Shown: positions 1 through 10,038 of the stretch, one piece after another
Position numbering within the stretch: the stretch's first letter is position 1
Layout: the number at the start of each line of letters is the position of its first letter
Source of the DNA: Batkoa obscura
Taxonomy: Eukaryota > Entomophthoromycota > Entomophthoromycetes > Entomophthorales > Batkoaceae
Length of the DNA stretch: 64,000 nucleotides
Assembly: GCA_030770535.1 (NCBI GenBank)
Contig: JASVEC010000011.1
Coordinates: forward strand, 434,001 to 498,000
Reading direction: 5' to 3'
Translations under genes and position numbers: made by a program
Notes under the pieces: model-generated
Databases searched by the model: none
Seen by the model: the letters and a program-made list of their open reading frames with translations, nothing else
Told to the model about the DNA's origin: nothing

Positions 1-953
1 TGCAAATATTAAACTAAAATAATCAATAAGCAAATAATCACCCATCTTTAATTCTTGCTTTTAATCATATACACATTCATGCTTATATCACAATTTAAGA
101 GTAAGGTACCCTTAAACACAAATAAATACATGAGCTAAAATAATATTTTAATATTATATATATCCTTGTGAATTTTTATTTAATCCAAATATTATGGAAT
201 TTCAAAAACTGATATAGTATAAAAAATTAAGGTAATGACTAAGTTTTTGAAAATTCAAATAATTTTGATTTTTGTATTTTCACTAGTATATTTTGAAAAA
301 TTGGATAAGACTATCTTGAAAAGAGTATATTCAAAAAGTAAATGACTCTTATAAAAATATGAGCCTATCCCCAATCAGACGCTGCATCTATATAGAAAGA
401 GATAAACCGTTGAGTATAAAGAAAGATTATCATTATAAACCAATTTAGCAATAAAACCCTAAGGTTGGTAAGAATCAGATTAAGAAAATCAGGAAAACGG
501 TATATTACTAAGTTTGAACGTGATTGGTTATCAAAATAAATGTAAAAGTATCAAAGAACTGATATTAATTAGTGTATTAAAGAAAGCTCAATTACATATA
601 AATCATTATCTTACATTATAAATAAAAAAGGTAATTAAAAGATGTGATTTAGCTTTGCACCTCAAAATCAACTTTGATTGGTGTGACAAGTCAACAGCTG
701 TGATTGTATCTTTATAATGGACCCTTGAAGCCAATGATATTAATAAAAGTAGATCTAGAAAGCAATTGAATGATACTTTATTAGAAATCTTGGTCGTTGT
801 TATAATTGTAAATTAGGAAAGTAAATATAATGCTCTACAGATAAATATTTTATAGGATTTAAACATCAACTAAATGTGATAAAAGTATTTAAATCAAAAT
901 TTCATAATTTCATAACTTGATAAAGCTTAAAGATTTATTAGAATTCGAACGTA
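1..953. other. Non-coding flank left of the trypsin inverted repeat
   Basis: AT-rich sequence with many stops in all frames and no open frame I can support. Just outside the repeat arm it keeps weak similarity to the 3' flank of the other trypsin copy (a shared stretch around GTTATGAAATT), suggesting both copies once had homologous 3' UTRs that have since diverged. Confidence 0.5.
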
Positions 954-954
954 A

Positions 955-1725
955 TTATTTAGAATTTTTGTTGATAAAGTCAGCAACAGCTGAAGCACGA
1001 GTATATACACCTGGTTTACCTTTGAGAGCACAACCCTCACCCCATGAGACAATACCAACCAATACTGGAGTGGTACCTTCTTCAATAAAGATTGGACCTC
1101 CAGAATCACCTTGGCAAGAATCTTTACCTCCTTCTGGATAGGCAGCACAGAACTGAGTAATGGTATCCAAATCTGAATAAGCTTGCTTGCATTTAGCAGC
1201 ATTAAATACTGGTACTTTAACTTCTAAAAGGACTGGGGAAACACTGCCACCGGATGAAGTAGTACCCCATCCAATAACCTTAAGTAAGGTATTATCCGTG
1301 CTGGCATACTTGCCGGCATCAAGTTTGACACCTGTTGATGGTCCAGTTGCAGTATTAAGCTTCCAGATGGCAACATCAAAAGCATTCGTGTTTGAATCAT
1401 AACTTGGATGAGAAATACGAGACTTGATCTTATAAGTCTTTCCTTGTTCTGAAGCTTCACTTGCATTTAAGTTGTGACGATGTACACGAGCAGTCCATGA
1501 TGAAGTTGATCCAATAACACAATGGGCAGCTGAGATAACAGTGTTTCCGTTATATAAAGTACCACCGCATGAATGAGAACCTCCATAAGCAAGAGACACT
1601 GCCCATGGATATTTAAACTTGGGAGATACTTCGTAACCACCTACAATACGACCAGGTGGTGTTGTGAATGGGATATCAGCAGCAATGGCGGCGCCAAGGA
1701 GAGTAAAGATGAGGGCAGATTTCAT
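955..1725 (-). CDS. Secreted trypsin-like serine protease, inverted copy A
   Basis: Intronless 256-residue S1A protease precursor. Residues 1-16 form a signal peptide, followed by a short propeptide ending in Arg26 just before IVGG (27-30), the usual trypsin activation site. The catalytic triad is visible: His68 in SAAHC, Asp117 in FDVAIW, Ser208 in GDSGGP. Asp202, six residues before the serine, is the S1 pocket residue giving trypsin specificity (cleavage after Lys/Arg). Six cysteines can make the three core disulfides. The protein differs from its mirror copy only at the fourth residue from the end (Lys here, Asn there). A TATAAATA box lies about 55 bp before the start. Likely role: extracellular protein digestion or host attack; the role is inferred, the fold and activity class are clear. 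Confidence 0.95.
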   Translation of the reverse strand: MKSALIFTLLGAAIAADIPFTTPPGRIVGGYEVSPKFKYPWAVSLAYGGSHSCGGTLYNGNTVISAAHCVIGSTSSWTARVHRHNLNASEASEQGKTYKIKSRISHPSYDSNTNAFDVAIWKLNTATGPSTGVKLDAGKYASTDNTLLKVIGWGTTSSGGSVSPVLLEVKVPVFNAAKCKQAYSDLDTITQFCAAYPEGGKDSCQGDSGGPIFIEEGTTPVLVGIVSWGEGCALKGKPGVYTRASAVADFINKNSK

Positions 1726-1779
1726 TTATATGGCTTACAAAGAGATGGTTTAACCTATATTTTGAGCATTTTGAACTTA

Positions 1780-1787
1780 TATTTATA
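1780..1787 (-). promoter_or_regulatory. TATA box of trypsin copy A
   Basis: TATAAATA on the minus strand, mirror of the box at 4557-4564, about 55 bp before the start codon. Confidence 0.6.
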
Positions 1788-2418
1788 CTAACTTTATTTT
1801 TCACTACATGTTTCATTAAATGTTCGATTATTATATTCGATTATTATATTTAGTCACGTTAACTTAATGTGATTTTGAATGAACCATGAATAGTTTGCTA
1901 ACTAGGCTATTTTGCTAACAAATTTTGCGCAAACATTTTGATATTTTAACTGTTTATACCGTGATAGCACCAAATGATCTCAATTCTTAGCTATTGTTTA
2001 AATGTAACTGTAACAAAGCTTAAAAAAGTAAATAACATCCAGCTATTCTAAATGACTTGTTATTATGAAGGGTAAAGGATGAAGTAAGGGGAAAACCACA
2101 GTAGTCATGCTTATAAATTAAAGCTTTAAATACAAAGATAACAGGAAACTTTGTTGCATTAAAATAATACTTGTCTAAATATCTATACTAAAATACTTGC
2201 TTATAATGATAACTTATGCCATGCTGATAATTAAAAGCTCAACTTTATTTAGACAGTTTAAATAAAGTAAGCAAAATATTTCTTTTTGATTCGGAATATA
2301 ATTTTTCGAAATGATTTAATAAAATTGCTCATTTTTATCCTTAATTTAATAAAAGATTAATTATCATAATATTCTTGAAATACAAGTAAATTGAATTATT
2401 ATTATTTTAAGATTATTT

Positions 2419-3925
2419 AATGTTTTTATATGCATTTTGTACATTATTGCGTATCAGTTGTAAAGAACAATGTAGAATTTACTAAATCTACACTAAGTTA
2501 TTACTAATAGTTTAATGCTATATATAAAAATATAGAAAGGATATACAGACTATTATAATTATAAAATCATTGTACGAAATTAAAGTACGCTAGATGAATG
2601 TTGCTTTAATCAAGTTTGAATGAGTCATGCAATAATCTATTTTAATATTATAAAAGTATGATCACTTAATGCTTTTAAATTTGCAATTATTTGAGAATAA
2701 TATTTATCTAATGACGCATCAAAGCTATGTTAAATAATTTACTATCATAATGTTCGATTTTTCTCAAAAATTATAACTTTGCAAAATTCTTGCTAGCCTT
2801 TATCTCGATTATATTCTCAAAAACTCTATATAAAGTTGCAAACTAATTACAATGGCTTATCAAAAGCCTACCATCTATGGTATATAAGATAATCTTACTG
2901 AATAACTGAACCTGAGGTACTTAAAATGAGGTGATAATGATTGACCTCTTTATATCACTTAGTCATGCTACTTCACTAAAATATCTTTATAAGGTGAAAG
3001 ACTGTCGGTTGAAAGAGAAATACAATCGCTTTTTAAAAACTTAAAGGGTTTTAGCGCTTTGCTGTATAAATAAAAATAATAGTATTAAATTGATATGGTT
3101 TCAAATTATCAGAAGCGATAAAGATTTCTCATTCCACCCTTGAGCTAAAAAATGCAGTTAATTCCAGTCAGCCTTGACTTTCTATGCTTAATCAAGGATT
3201 TTTGCTTCCAAAACATAAATTTGTTTAATTTATTAGACTTAAAAATAATATCAATTATCATTTATATGGGTAAGTTTAAAAGCCAAGTTGAAACCAAAAA
3301 TAAAAATTTCCTATTATAATTTTTTGTCCATTTAATATTTAGCGTAAAACTTTTGAAAAACTATTAAAACTGGACAAAAAAACGTCCCAATCTAAGTTAT
3401 TCAAAATTAAGCAAAAAAGTAGATATCTTGATAGCACTTAGTGCTTAATTTGCAATTTTTGTTAAAAATCAAATTCGATAAAATTTGAACCAAGCTTTTA
3501 AACTAAACCCATCTTCAATTTAAATGGGTATAGATGTTTCTTAATTTAATATATTGAATACTGATTAGCTATTTCTTATGTTCTTCATAAAATGAAGTAG
3601 CAAGATAATTTATATCTCAACAAAAAGGGGCATAAATATGATTAGATTTTAAAAGTTGTTCTAAATGCAACAAATTGCTATTTAAATGCCCAGGATGTAA
3701 AAGAATATTTACTAAATATACTTTTAATAGACCGATTACATACCATAAAAAAGGTAGAACCAAGTATGAAGCTAAGGAACATTTAATAAATCCTATTTTT
3801 AAGTCTAATCAAATTACAGTTTGTTTATATTTAAGATACAGGACTTAGCTATAAAAAGACTTCTACTCAAAGAAACTGAGTATCTCTGGCCCCCTGCTTG
3901 TTTCATCAATTCCGTAATTTGCCTC
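2419..3925. other. Unique spacer between the inverted trypsin arms
   Basis: 1.5 kb of AT-rich DNA between the divergent promoters of the two trypsin copies. No open frame above about 60 codons is supported. It holds one small palindromic element (3268-3510, listed separately). Any shared control region for the two genes would lie within the arms or here. Confidence 0.6.
3268..3510. mobile_element. MITE-like element with imperfect TIRs
   Basis: About 243 bp bounded by imperfect inverted repeats: left GGGTAAGTTTAAAAGCCAAG and right, read on the other strand, GGGTTTAGTTTAAAAGCTTG. Inside, TTTTTTGTCCA and TGGACAAAAAA form a smaller palindrome. No coding capacity. The ends differ from the TGGGG MITE family described below, though both begin TGGG next to TATA. 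Single copy in this window, so the mobile-element call is tentative. Confidence 0.45.
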
Positions 3926-4556
3926 AAATAATCTTAAAATAATAATAATTCAATTTACTTGTATTTCAAGAATATTATGATAATTAATCTTTTATTAAAT
4001 TAAGGATAAAAATGAGCAATTTTATTAAATCATTTCGAAAAATTATATTCCGAATCAAAAAGAAATATTTTGCTTACTTTATTTAAACTGTCTAAATAAA
4101 GTTGAGCTTTTAATTATCAGCATGGCATAAGTTATCATTATAAGCAAGTATTTTAGTATAGATATTTAGACAAGTATTATTTTAATGCAACAAAGTTTCC
4201 TGTTATCTTTGTATTTAAAGCTTTAATTTATAAGCATGACTACTGTGGTTTTCCCCTTACTTCATCCTTTACCCTTCATAATAACAAGTCATTTAGAATA
4301 GCTGGATGTTATTTACTTTTTTAAGCTTTGTTACAGTTACATTTAAACAATAGCTAAGAATTGAGATCATTTGGTGCTATCACGGTATAAACAGTTAAAA
4401 TATCAAAATGTTTGCGCAAAATTTGTTAGCAAAATAGCCTAGTTAGCAAACTATTCATGGTTCATTCAAAATCACATTAAGTTAACGTGACTAAATATAA
4501 TAATCGAATATAATAATCGAACATTTAATGAAACATGTAGTGAAAAATAAAGTTAG

Positions 4557-4564
4557 TATAAATA
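4557..4564 (+). promoter_or_regulatory. TATA box of trypsin copy B
   Basis: TATAAATA 55 bp before the ATG at 4619; similar boxes precede the other trypsin genes in the window. Confidence 0.6.
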
Positions 4565-4618
4565 TAAGTTCAAAATGCTCAAAATATAGGTTAAACCATC
4601 TCTTTGTAAGCCATATAA

Positions 4619-5389
4619 ATGAAATCTGCCCTCATCTTTACTCTCCTTGGCGCCGCCATTGCTGCTGATATCCCATTCACAACACCACCTGGTCGTATTG
4701 TAGGTGGTTACGAAGTATCTCCCAAGTTTAAATATCCATGGGCAGTGTCTCTTGCTTATGGAGGTTCTCATTCATGCGGTGGTACTTTATATAACGGAAA
4801 CACTGTTATCTCAGCTGCCCATTGTGTTATTGGATCAACTTCATCATGGACTGCTCGTGTACATCGTCACAACTTAAATGCAAGTGAAGCTTCAGAACAA
4901 GGAAAGACTTATAAGATCAAGTCTCGTATTTCTCATCCAAGTTATGATTCAAACACGAATGCTTTTGATGTTGCCATCTGGAAGCTTAATACTGCAACTG
5001 GACCATCAACAGGTGTCAAACTTGATGCCGGCAAGTATGCCAGCACGGATAATACCTTACTTAAGGTTATTGGATGGGGTACTACTTCATCCGGTGGCAG
5101 TGTTTCCCCAGTCCTTTTAGAAGTTAAAGTACCAGTATTTAATGCTGCTAAATGCAAGCAAGCTTATTCAGATTTGGATACCATTACTCAGTTCTGTGCT
5201 GCCTATCCAGAAGGAGGTAAAGATTCTTGCCAAGGTGATTCTGGAGGTCCAATCTTTATTGAAGAAGGTACCACTCCAGTATTGGTTGGTATTGTCTCAT
5301 GGGGTGAGGGTTGTGCTCTCAAAGGTAAACCAGGTGTATATACTCGTGCTTCAGCTGTTGCTGACTTTATCAACAACAATTCTAAATAA
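4619..5389 (+). CDS. Secreted trypsin-like serine protease, inverted copy B
   Basis: Mirror copy of the gene at 955-1725 and identical in protein except Asn instead of Lys four residues from the end. It is a 256-residue S1A precursor with a signal peptide (1-16), activation after Arg26 before IVGG, triad His68/Asp117/Ser208 and pocket Asp202. No intron. Together with the genes at 55343 and 62329 it belongs to a local paralogous set sharing the EVSPKFKYPW segment after the activation site. The near-zero divergence from copy A means either a very recent inverted duplication or continuing gene conversion; divergence begins abruptly just after the stop codon. Confidence 0.95.
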   Translation: MKSALIFTLLGAAIAADIPFTTPPGRIVGGYEVSPKFKYPWAVSLAYGGSHSCGGTLYNGNTVISAAHCVIGSTSSWTARVHRHNLNASEASEQGKTYKIKSRISHPSYDSNTNAFDVAIWKLNTATGPSTGVKLDAGKYASTDNTLLKVIGWGTTSSGGSVSPVLLEVKVPVFNAAKCKQAYSDLDTITQFCAAYPEGGKDSCQGDSGGPIFIEEGTTPVLVGIVSWGEGCALKGKPGVYTRASAVADFINNNSK

Positions 5390-5659
5390 ATATATTGCTA
5401 CTTAAATAAAACTAAGCTCTATCTTTGTTTTTGTTATGAAATTTCATAAGTCAGGTTATTAATTTATAAAATATCATATGGGGGTGTCCGAATTGGTTTC
5501 AGAATTTAACTAGAAATTAATCCAAATTTTAAGTTTTTAAATTTGTGAGTCTTTAATGTATGATCAGCTAAATTTAAAAAGCTTAAAACTAAATATAAAA
5601 ATTTAACTTAAAGACTTATTTTATTTATTTTATTTTATTTTATTTTTTTGATTATATGT

Positions 5660-6021
5660 TTGTGAAAGTTAGTACTCAGTAATTGGAGTTAGAGGCAGTT
5701 CTAGCTTAGTTAACTGGCTGTAAGTCAAAAGGCCTTAGTTTATGTAGCTAAGATAGACTTAAATCAATAGGAGTAATACACAATAAGCTACGAGCTATGT
5801 AAAATAAATAGAATACAGGATATTACTATAAAATCTACATAAGATATTGTCAGAAAGATTTAGTGGCTTTATTAAAAGTAAAATATTAGGGAACAATTAA
5901 ATTAAAAAGCCTTGAGCTATTATGTTGAAGAATCTATTTTATACTCAACTAGTTTTGTAAACAAGTTAAGTGATTATTATGCGATAATCAATCACAGAGA
6001 TGATGAAACGATATTTCACAG
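5660..6021 (+). repeat. CTGTGAAA-ended repeat, short copy inside the transposon
   Basis: Shares about 80-85% similarity by eye with the copies at 8469-8920 (opposite strand) and 9571-10038. It begins TTTGTGAAAG and ends TTTCACAG, a short inverted terminal match. It lacks about 110 bp of the internal sequence found in the other two. No open frame. It is a small non-autonomous element or SINE-like repeat lying between the transposon's left end and its transposase. Confidence 0.7.
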
Positions 6022-6111
6022 TGTTTTGTATTTTTTATTAAATATTCAATAGCTATATAATATATAATTATATAGTTATTTGACTTTATTTTTTGTTAAA
6101 ATAAAAACAAA

Positions 6112-7815
6112 ATGCAAGCTTTTATAACTAAACTTCGAAATGGAATTTCTAAAGACTTTAATACGGTAGGGAGAAGCACATTATATAAACATTGTAATTC
6201 ATTTACATCAATTTTAGCAACTATTCACAATAGCCCAAAGTTTATGGAATTTTATAATAAAACAAAAAAAAGAAAAGAAATATTATTAAATTTTACTATT
6301 AATAATAACAAACTTAATCAAGCAATGTATAAAATTAGTGCTTTAAGGGAAACAGGAAATAAAAACCAACAAGTAGCATTATTATCGACTATAGCTTCAG
6401 TATATTCTTTTGATGAATGTAAAAGTTTTGGATTTAATATAAGTAAAAATCAATATGATTATTCAAAAATAATTAATAATAATAAAATACCAACATTACG
6501 ACCTACTATCAAAAATACAAAAAGAATTAAAGATGAGCAAATCGAGATTATTATACAATATTTACTTAATAATTCAACTATTTCATCAAGATTTAGTAAA
6601 AAAAATAATGATAAATATTCGTCAGAGAATATATATATATTAAATAAAAGTAGAAGGATGATATACAGTAAGTATTTTAATGATTTAAAAGATAAAGCAG
6701 TAGCTAGGTCAACATTTTTCAAATATATACCAAATAATTTTAAAAATCCAGCAAGAAAAACAGATTTATGTAATATATGTGCCCAGTATACAGTTAGAAA
6801 AAAGTTATTTGAAAATAAAATAAATACAGCGACAGAAAATAAAGCAGAGATACAGGAATCTTTTAATAAAGAAAAAAGGTTATATAAATTACATGAATTT
6901 TGTGTTGATACTCAAAAAAACATACTTAATGAAACTATTGAAAAATTAAATAATAGAAGTTGTATAATAATTTTAGACTTTAAACAAAATATGGAAATAG
7001 GAACAAGACCAGATCCAATAAACTTAGATCATTATAATAAACAAGCTATATCAGTATTAGGGTTTGGCGTTTTGTATTTAAAAAACGATAAAACAATAGG
7101 CAAAGTTTATTTTGATTATTTATCTGAAATATTAAATCATGATTCAGCATATGCAGGAGATTGTTTGATTGATTTAATATCTAAAGAGCTTTTATTTAAA
7201 AAGTTTACAAAAATTAATATATGGGCAGATACGGGATATCATTTTAAATCTCAAGAGTTTTTACATTATGTATTTGAAGAAATTTATAAAATAAATAGTA
7301 GTTTAAATATTCATCTTAATTTTTTTGCTGAGCATCATGGAAAAAGTATAGTTGACGGGCATTTTGGAAATCTTTCACAGTGGAAAAATAGTCTTGAAGC
7401 ATTAGGTAAAATAGAAGATATTGATCAATTAATTTCAAAATTTGAGATTTTTGTTTGTGAAAATAATAGATTTAATAACTCAACTGTCAATAATGGGCAA
7501 ATAAATATAATTTTTAAAAAGTATGAAAGAAACAAAGATACAAAAAAAATAATAAAAATAAAAGGTATTAAAAAGTATTTACATTTTATTAAACGTGGTA
7601 ATAAACTACACTGTTATCCAGTATCTGATAGATCAAAAAAAAGCGATATAATTCCAATTAAAGTTATAGAGTCTATAGAGGATAGAAAAATTAAAAGGTC
7701 AACCCCAGCTTATCTTACAAAAATAACTGAGAATTTAAAAGTTTCAATATTTAGTAAGCAAGTAAGTAGCTTATTAGATGATAGAAATCAATTATTAAAT
7801 GTTGATATTACTTAA
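6112..7815 (+). CDS. Transposase, unclassified DDE/DDD type
   Basis: 567-residue Lys/Asn-rich protein filling the transposon between its TIRs. A possible zinc-binding pair CNIC sits at 220-223. The C-terminal half has the order expected of an RNase H-fold transposase: Asp289 in IILDFKQN, Asp373 in WADTGYHFKS, and Asp415 in HHGKSIVDGHFG. The HGKS..D.HFG segment resembles the third catalytic block of transposase-like proteins scattered through protists and animals, but I cannot name the superfamily with confidence. No stops interrupt it and it has no intron. The start is the first ATG, preceded by an A-rich leader. It probably catalyses movement of its own element and may act on the TGGGG MITEs, which share the terminal sequence. 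Confidence 0.75.
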   Translation: MQAFITKLRNGISKDFNTVGRSTLYKHCNSFTSILATIHNSPKFMEFYNKTKKRKEILLNFTINNNKLNQAMYKISALRETGNKNQQVALLSTIASVYSFDECKSFGFNISKNQYDYSKIINNNKIPTLRPTIKNTKRIKDEQIEIIIQYLLNNSTISSRFSKKNNDKYSSENIYILNKSRRMIYSKYFNDLKDKAVARSTFFKYIPNNFKNPARKTDLCNICAQYTVRKKLFENKINTATENKAEIQESFNKEKRLYKLHEFCVDTQKNILNETIEKLNNRSCIIILDFKQNMEIGTRPDPINLDHYNKQAISVLGFGVLYLKNDKTIGKVYFDYLSEILNHDSAYAGDCLIDLISKELLFKKFTKINIWADTGYHFKSQEFLHYVFEEIYKINSSLNIHLNFFAEHHGKSIVDGHFGNLSQWKNSLEALGKIEDIDQLISKFEIFVCENNRFNNSTVNNGQINIIFKKYERNKDTKKIIKIKGIKKYLHFIKRGNKLHCYPVSDRSKKSDIIPIKVIESIEDRKIKRSTPAYLTKITENLKVSIFSKQVSSLLDDRNQLLNVDIT

Positions 7816-8351
7816 ATTATTGATAGCTAAGTTAATAAATAGTCAAAGAGCAAGTAGTTATAATAATAAGTAAAAGCTATTATTATACTGCTTGTGTTAC
7901 ATAGGGATGGTTAATTATAGTTTTGGGGCTAACCACTCCCTCCCATGCAGCTATTTATTAACTTAGCGATATATTGATAATGTAATTATAACATTAAAAT
8001 AATTTATTCATTTGATAGCAAATCTGCAGTGTTGAATATAAAACAGTTAATAATAAATATTTCTTAATAAAGTTCTATAAAAGTATATATTTATTTACAT
8101 ATTACAACTTTGACTAATATCACTATACAGGCTATATTAGTAAAATCTTTACTAATCCAGGAATTTATATTAAATTTAATAAAAATTCCGCTAATTGACA
8201 ATATAAATTATAACAAAATAATTTAAAACTGTGTCAGGTACTTTTGGCTTTTAATAAAGAATTTATTTTTATAGAATTTTAAGCAAAGTTTTTAAAATAT
8301 AAATATTTAAAAATTGGATAAAAAAATGAAACCAATTCGGACACCCCCATA

Positions 8352-8453
8352 TGGGGATGTATTTTTTTGTTTAGGAATTTTACTAACAATCTTTCCACTG
8401 AAATAGCGCTTAAAAAATGGGAAAAATAATGAAGCCAAAAAAAAACACCCCCA
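8352..8453 (-). mobile_element. TGGGG MITE copy 1
   Basis: About 100 bp element starting TGGGGATGTA and ending ACACCCCCA, flanked by TA. The core around TAGCGCTTAAAA and TTTACTAACAATCTTTCC is conserved in all copies. It directly abuts the transposon's right end, sharing its TA. Confidence 0.85.
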
Positions 8454-8468
8454 TATAGGTGGATTTAA

Positions 8469-8920
8469 GGTATTAGCTCTCGAATTGATTATAACACAAC
8501 AATCACTTAAGTTGCTGTGTTCTCAAGTTCAAGCACAATCAAGTCAGAATCCCTTATTTTGATTTGTTGTAAGAATTTCTAACTTCATATTGCAAAGAAT
8601 ATTATCCTCTCGTTTTGATATCCATACTTGTTGGAGTATAAAAGAGATTCTTCAACATGATAGCTCGAAGCTTTTTAATTGGATTACTCCCTGATAACGT
8701 ACCATTAATAAAGTCACTAAGTCTTTCTGACAACATCTTACGTAGATTTTACAGTAGTATTGTCTATTCTACTTGTTTTATATAGTTCGTAGCTTATTAC
8801 ATACTATTTCTATTAATTTAAGTCTATCTTAGTTACATAAACTAAGACCGTTCGACTGAAGGCAAGTTAATTAAGCAAGAGTAGCTTTTAACTCTGACCA
8901 CTGAGTATCAACTTTCACAG
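8469..8920 (-). repeat. CTGTGAAA-ended repeat, inverted copy
   Basis: Opposite-orientation copy of the repeat at 9571-10038, with strong similarity along about 450 bp (for example GGATTACTCCCTGATAACGT is found in both). It is richer in G and C than its surroundings. No open frame. Confidence 0.75.
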
Positions 8921-9257
8921 CCATTTCATAATAAATTCAACTTATCTAAAGACTTTAATATATAATTAAAATGTGACAAATAAGCCTTATAGAATTTAAA
9001 TATAAAATTAAATCTGTTATTCCAAAATCACAAAGCTATTAGTCATAACAACTCAATAATAAGAAATAGCTTTGTGAAATCTTACAATTTTGAAGTTGCT
9101 CAAGGCCATAATATCTATAATATTTCAACAGCGTAAATATATCATATTAAAGTCCAGTTTACTGTACTCATTCAAGCAATAAAAAAGAGAGCATTTATAA
9201 TGGCAAAATAGATCCAAATTGATATAGAAAAGCGAGTTATTGTATAAATTCTTTATA
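8921..9257. other. Non-coding gap between repeat copies
   Basis: AT-rich sequence separating an inverted repeat copy from MITE copy 2; nothing recognisable. Confidence 0.4.
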
Positions 9258-9359
9258 TGGGGGTGTTTTTTTTTGGCTTCATTATTTTTCCCATTTTTTA
9301 AGCGCTATTTCAGTGGAAAGATTGTTAGTAAAATTCCTAAACAAAAAAATACATCCTCA
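9258..9359 (+). mobile_element. TGGGG MITE copy 2
   Basis: Starts TGGGGGTGTTTTTTTTTGGC and ends ATACATCCTCA, followed by TA. Opposite orientation to copy 1, with the core AAGCGCTATTT conserved. Confidence 0.85.
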
Positions 9360-9570
9360 TAAAAGCAGAAAATTTAATTTTTTAAAATTAATAAAGATTT
9401 AATATAAAAATTAAATGATTTATTATTATGCCATATTTAATAACATTTATTTTAAATAATTTTAAAATGATGTCTATCAAATTTATTAACAACTTTTTTA
9501 ATATATTAGTTTAGAATAATATTAAATGCTAATTTATAAAATTTTTATAATGGAAAAAGCAAAAAAATGC

Positions 9571-10038
9571 TTTGTGAAAGTTGGTACTCAGTGGTTGGAG
9601 TTAAAAGCAGTTCTTACTTGATTAACTGACCGTAAGTCGAAAGGTCTTAGTTTATGTAACTAAGATAGACTTAAATTAATAGAAATAGTATGTAATAAGC
9701 TACGAACTATATAAAACAAGTAGAATAGACAATACTACTGTAAAATCTACGTAAGATGTTGTCAGAAAGACTTAGTGACTTTATTAATGGTACGTTATCA
9801 GGGAGTAATCCAATTAAAAAGCTTCGAGCTATCATGTTGAAGAATCTCTTTTATACTCCAACAAGTATGGATATCAAAACGAGAGGATAATATTCTTTGC
9901 AATATGAAGTTAGAAATTCTTACAACAAATCAAAATAAGGGATTCTGACTTGATTGTGCTTGAACTTGAGAACACAACAACTTAAATGATTGATTATATT
10001 ATAATCAATCCGAGAGCTGATAAAGCAATATTTTACAG
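9571..10038 (+). repeat. CTGTGAAA-ended repeat, direct copy
   Basis: Longest copy, about 468 bp, from TTTGTGAAAG to TTTTACAG. All three copies are non-coding. Conserved blocks such as TTAGTTTATGTAACTAAGAT and GTCAGAAAGACTTAGTGACT would suit a transcribed SINE or structured RNA, but no clear pol III A/B boxes were found. Confidence 0.75.

Larger units (their letters stand above)
954..2418 (-). repeat. Left arm of large inverted repeat
   Basis: This 1,465 bp arm is the reverse complement of 3926-5390; paired positions sum to 6344 throughout, so there are no indels. Reading both arms I found one difference in the coding part, near the stop codon. The arm covers the whole trypsin gene plus about 690 bp of upstream DNA, so the promoter is duplicated too. 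Its outer edge falls at the stop codon and its inner edge at an ATT-rich stretch. Confidence 0.95.
3926..5390 (+). repeat. Right arm of large inverted repeat
   Basis: Reverse complement of 954-2418 without gaps. Together with the 1,507 bp spacer it forms a 4.4 kb palindromic locus. The flanks outside the two arms differ, so this is not simply one sequence read twice. Confidence 0.95.
5479..8349 (+). mobile_element. Complete-looking DNA transposon with TIRs and transposase
   Basis: Both ends carry a matching terminal inverted repeat of about 23 bp: TGGGGGTGTCCGAATTGG on the left and its complement on the right (about 8327-8349). TA flanks each end (5477-5478, 8350-8351), as expected of a TA target-site duplication. 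The element is 2,871 bp, contains one uninterrupted transposase gene (6112-7815), and carries a copy of a smaller repeat (5660-6021) upstream of that gene. The right end abuts a MITE that shares the TA. Matching TIRs and an open transposase suggest recent activity. The superfamily could not be assigned. Confidence 0.85.

Noticed and set aside
1573-4771. Mirror 72-codon frames antisense to both trypsin starts
   Set aside because: Shadows of the trypsin coding strand, identical only because the arms are identical.
6459-6722. Minus-strand frame inside the transposase
   Set aside because: Shadow of the plus-strand coding sequence; Ile/Leu-rich with no features.
8840-8870. tRNA-derived SINE, from a GTTCGACTG word in one repeat copy
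   Set aside because: The word is not conserved in the other two copies and no paired A box was found.
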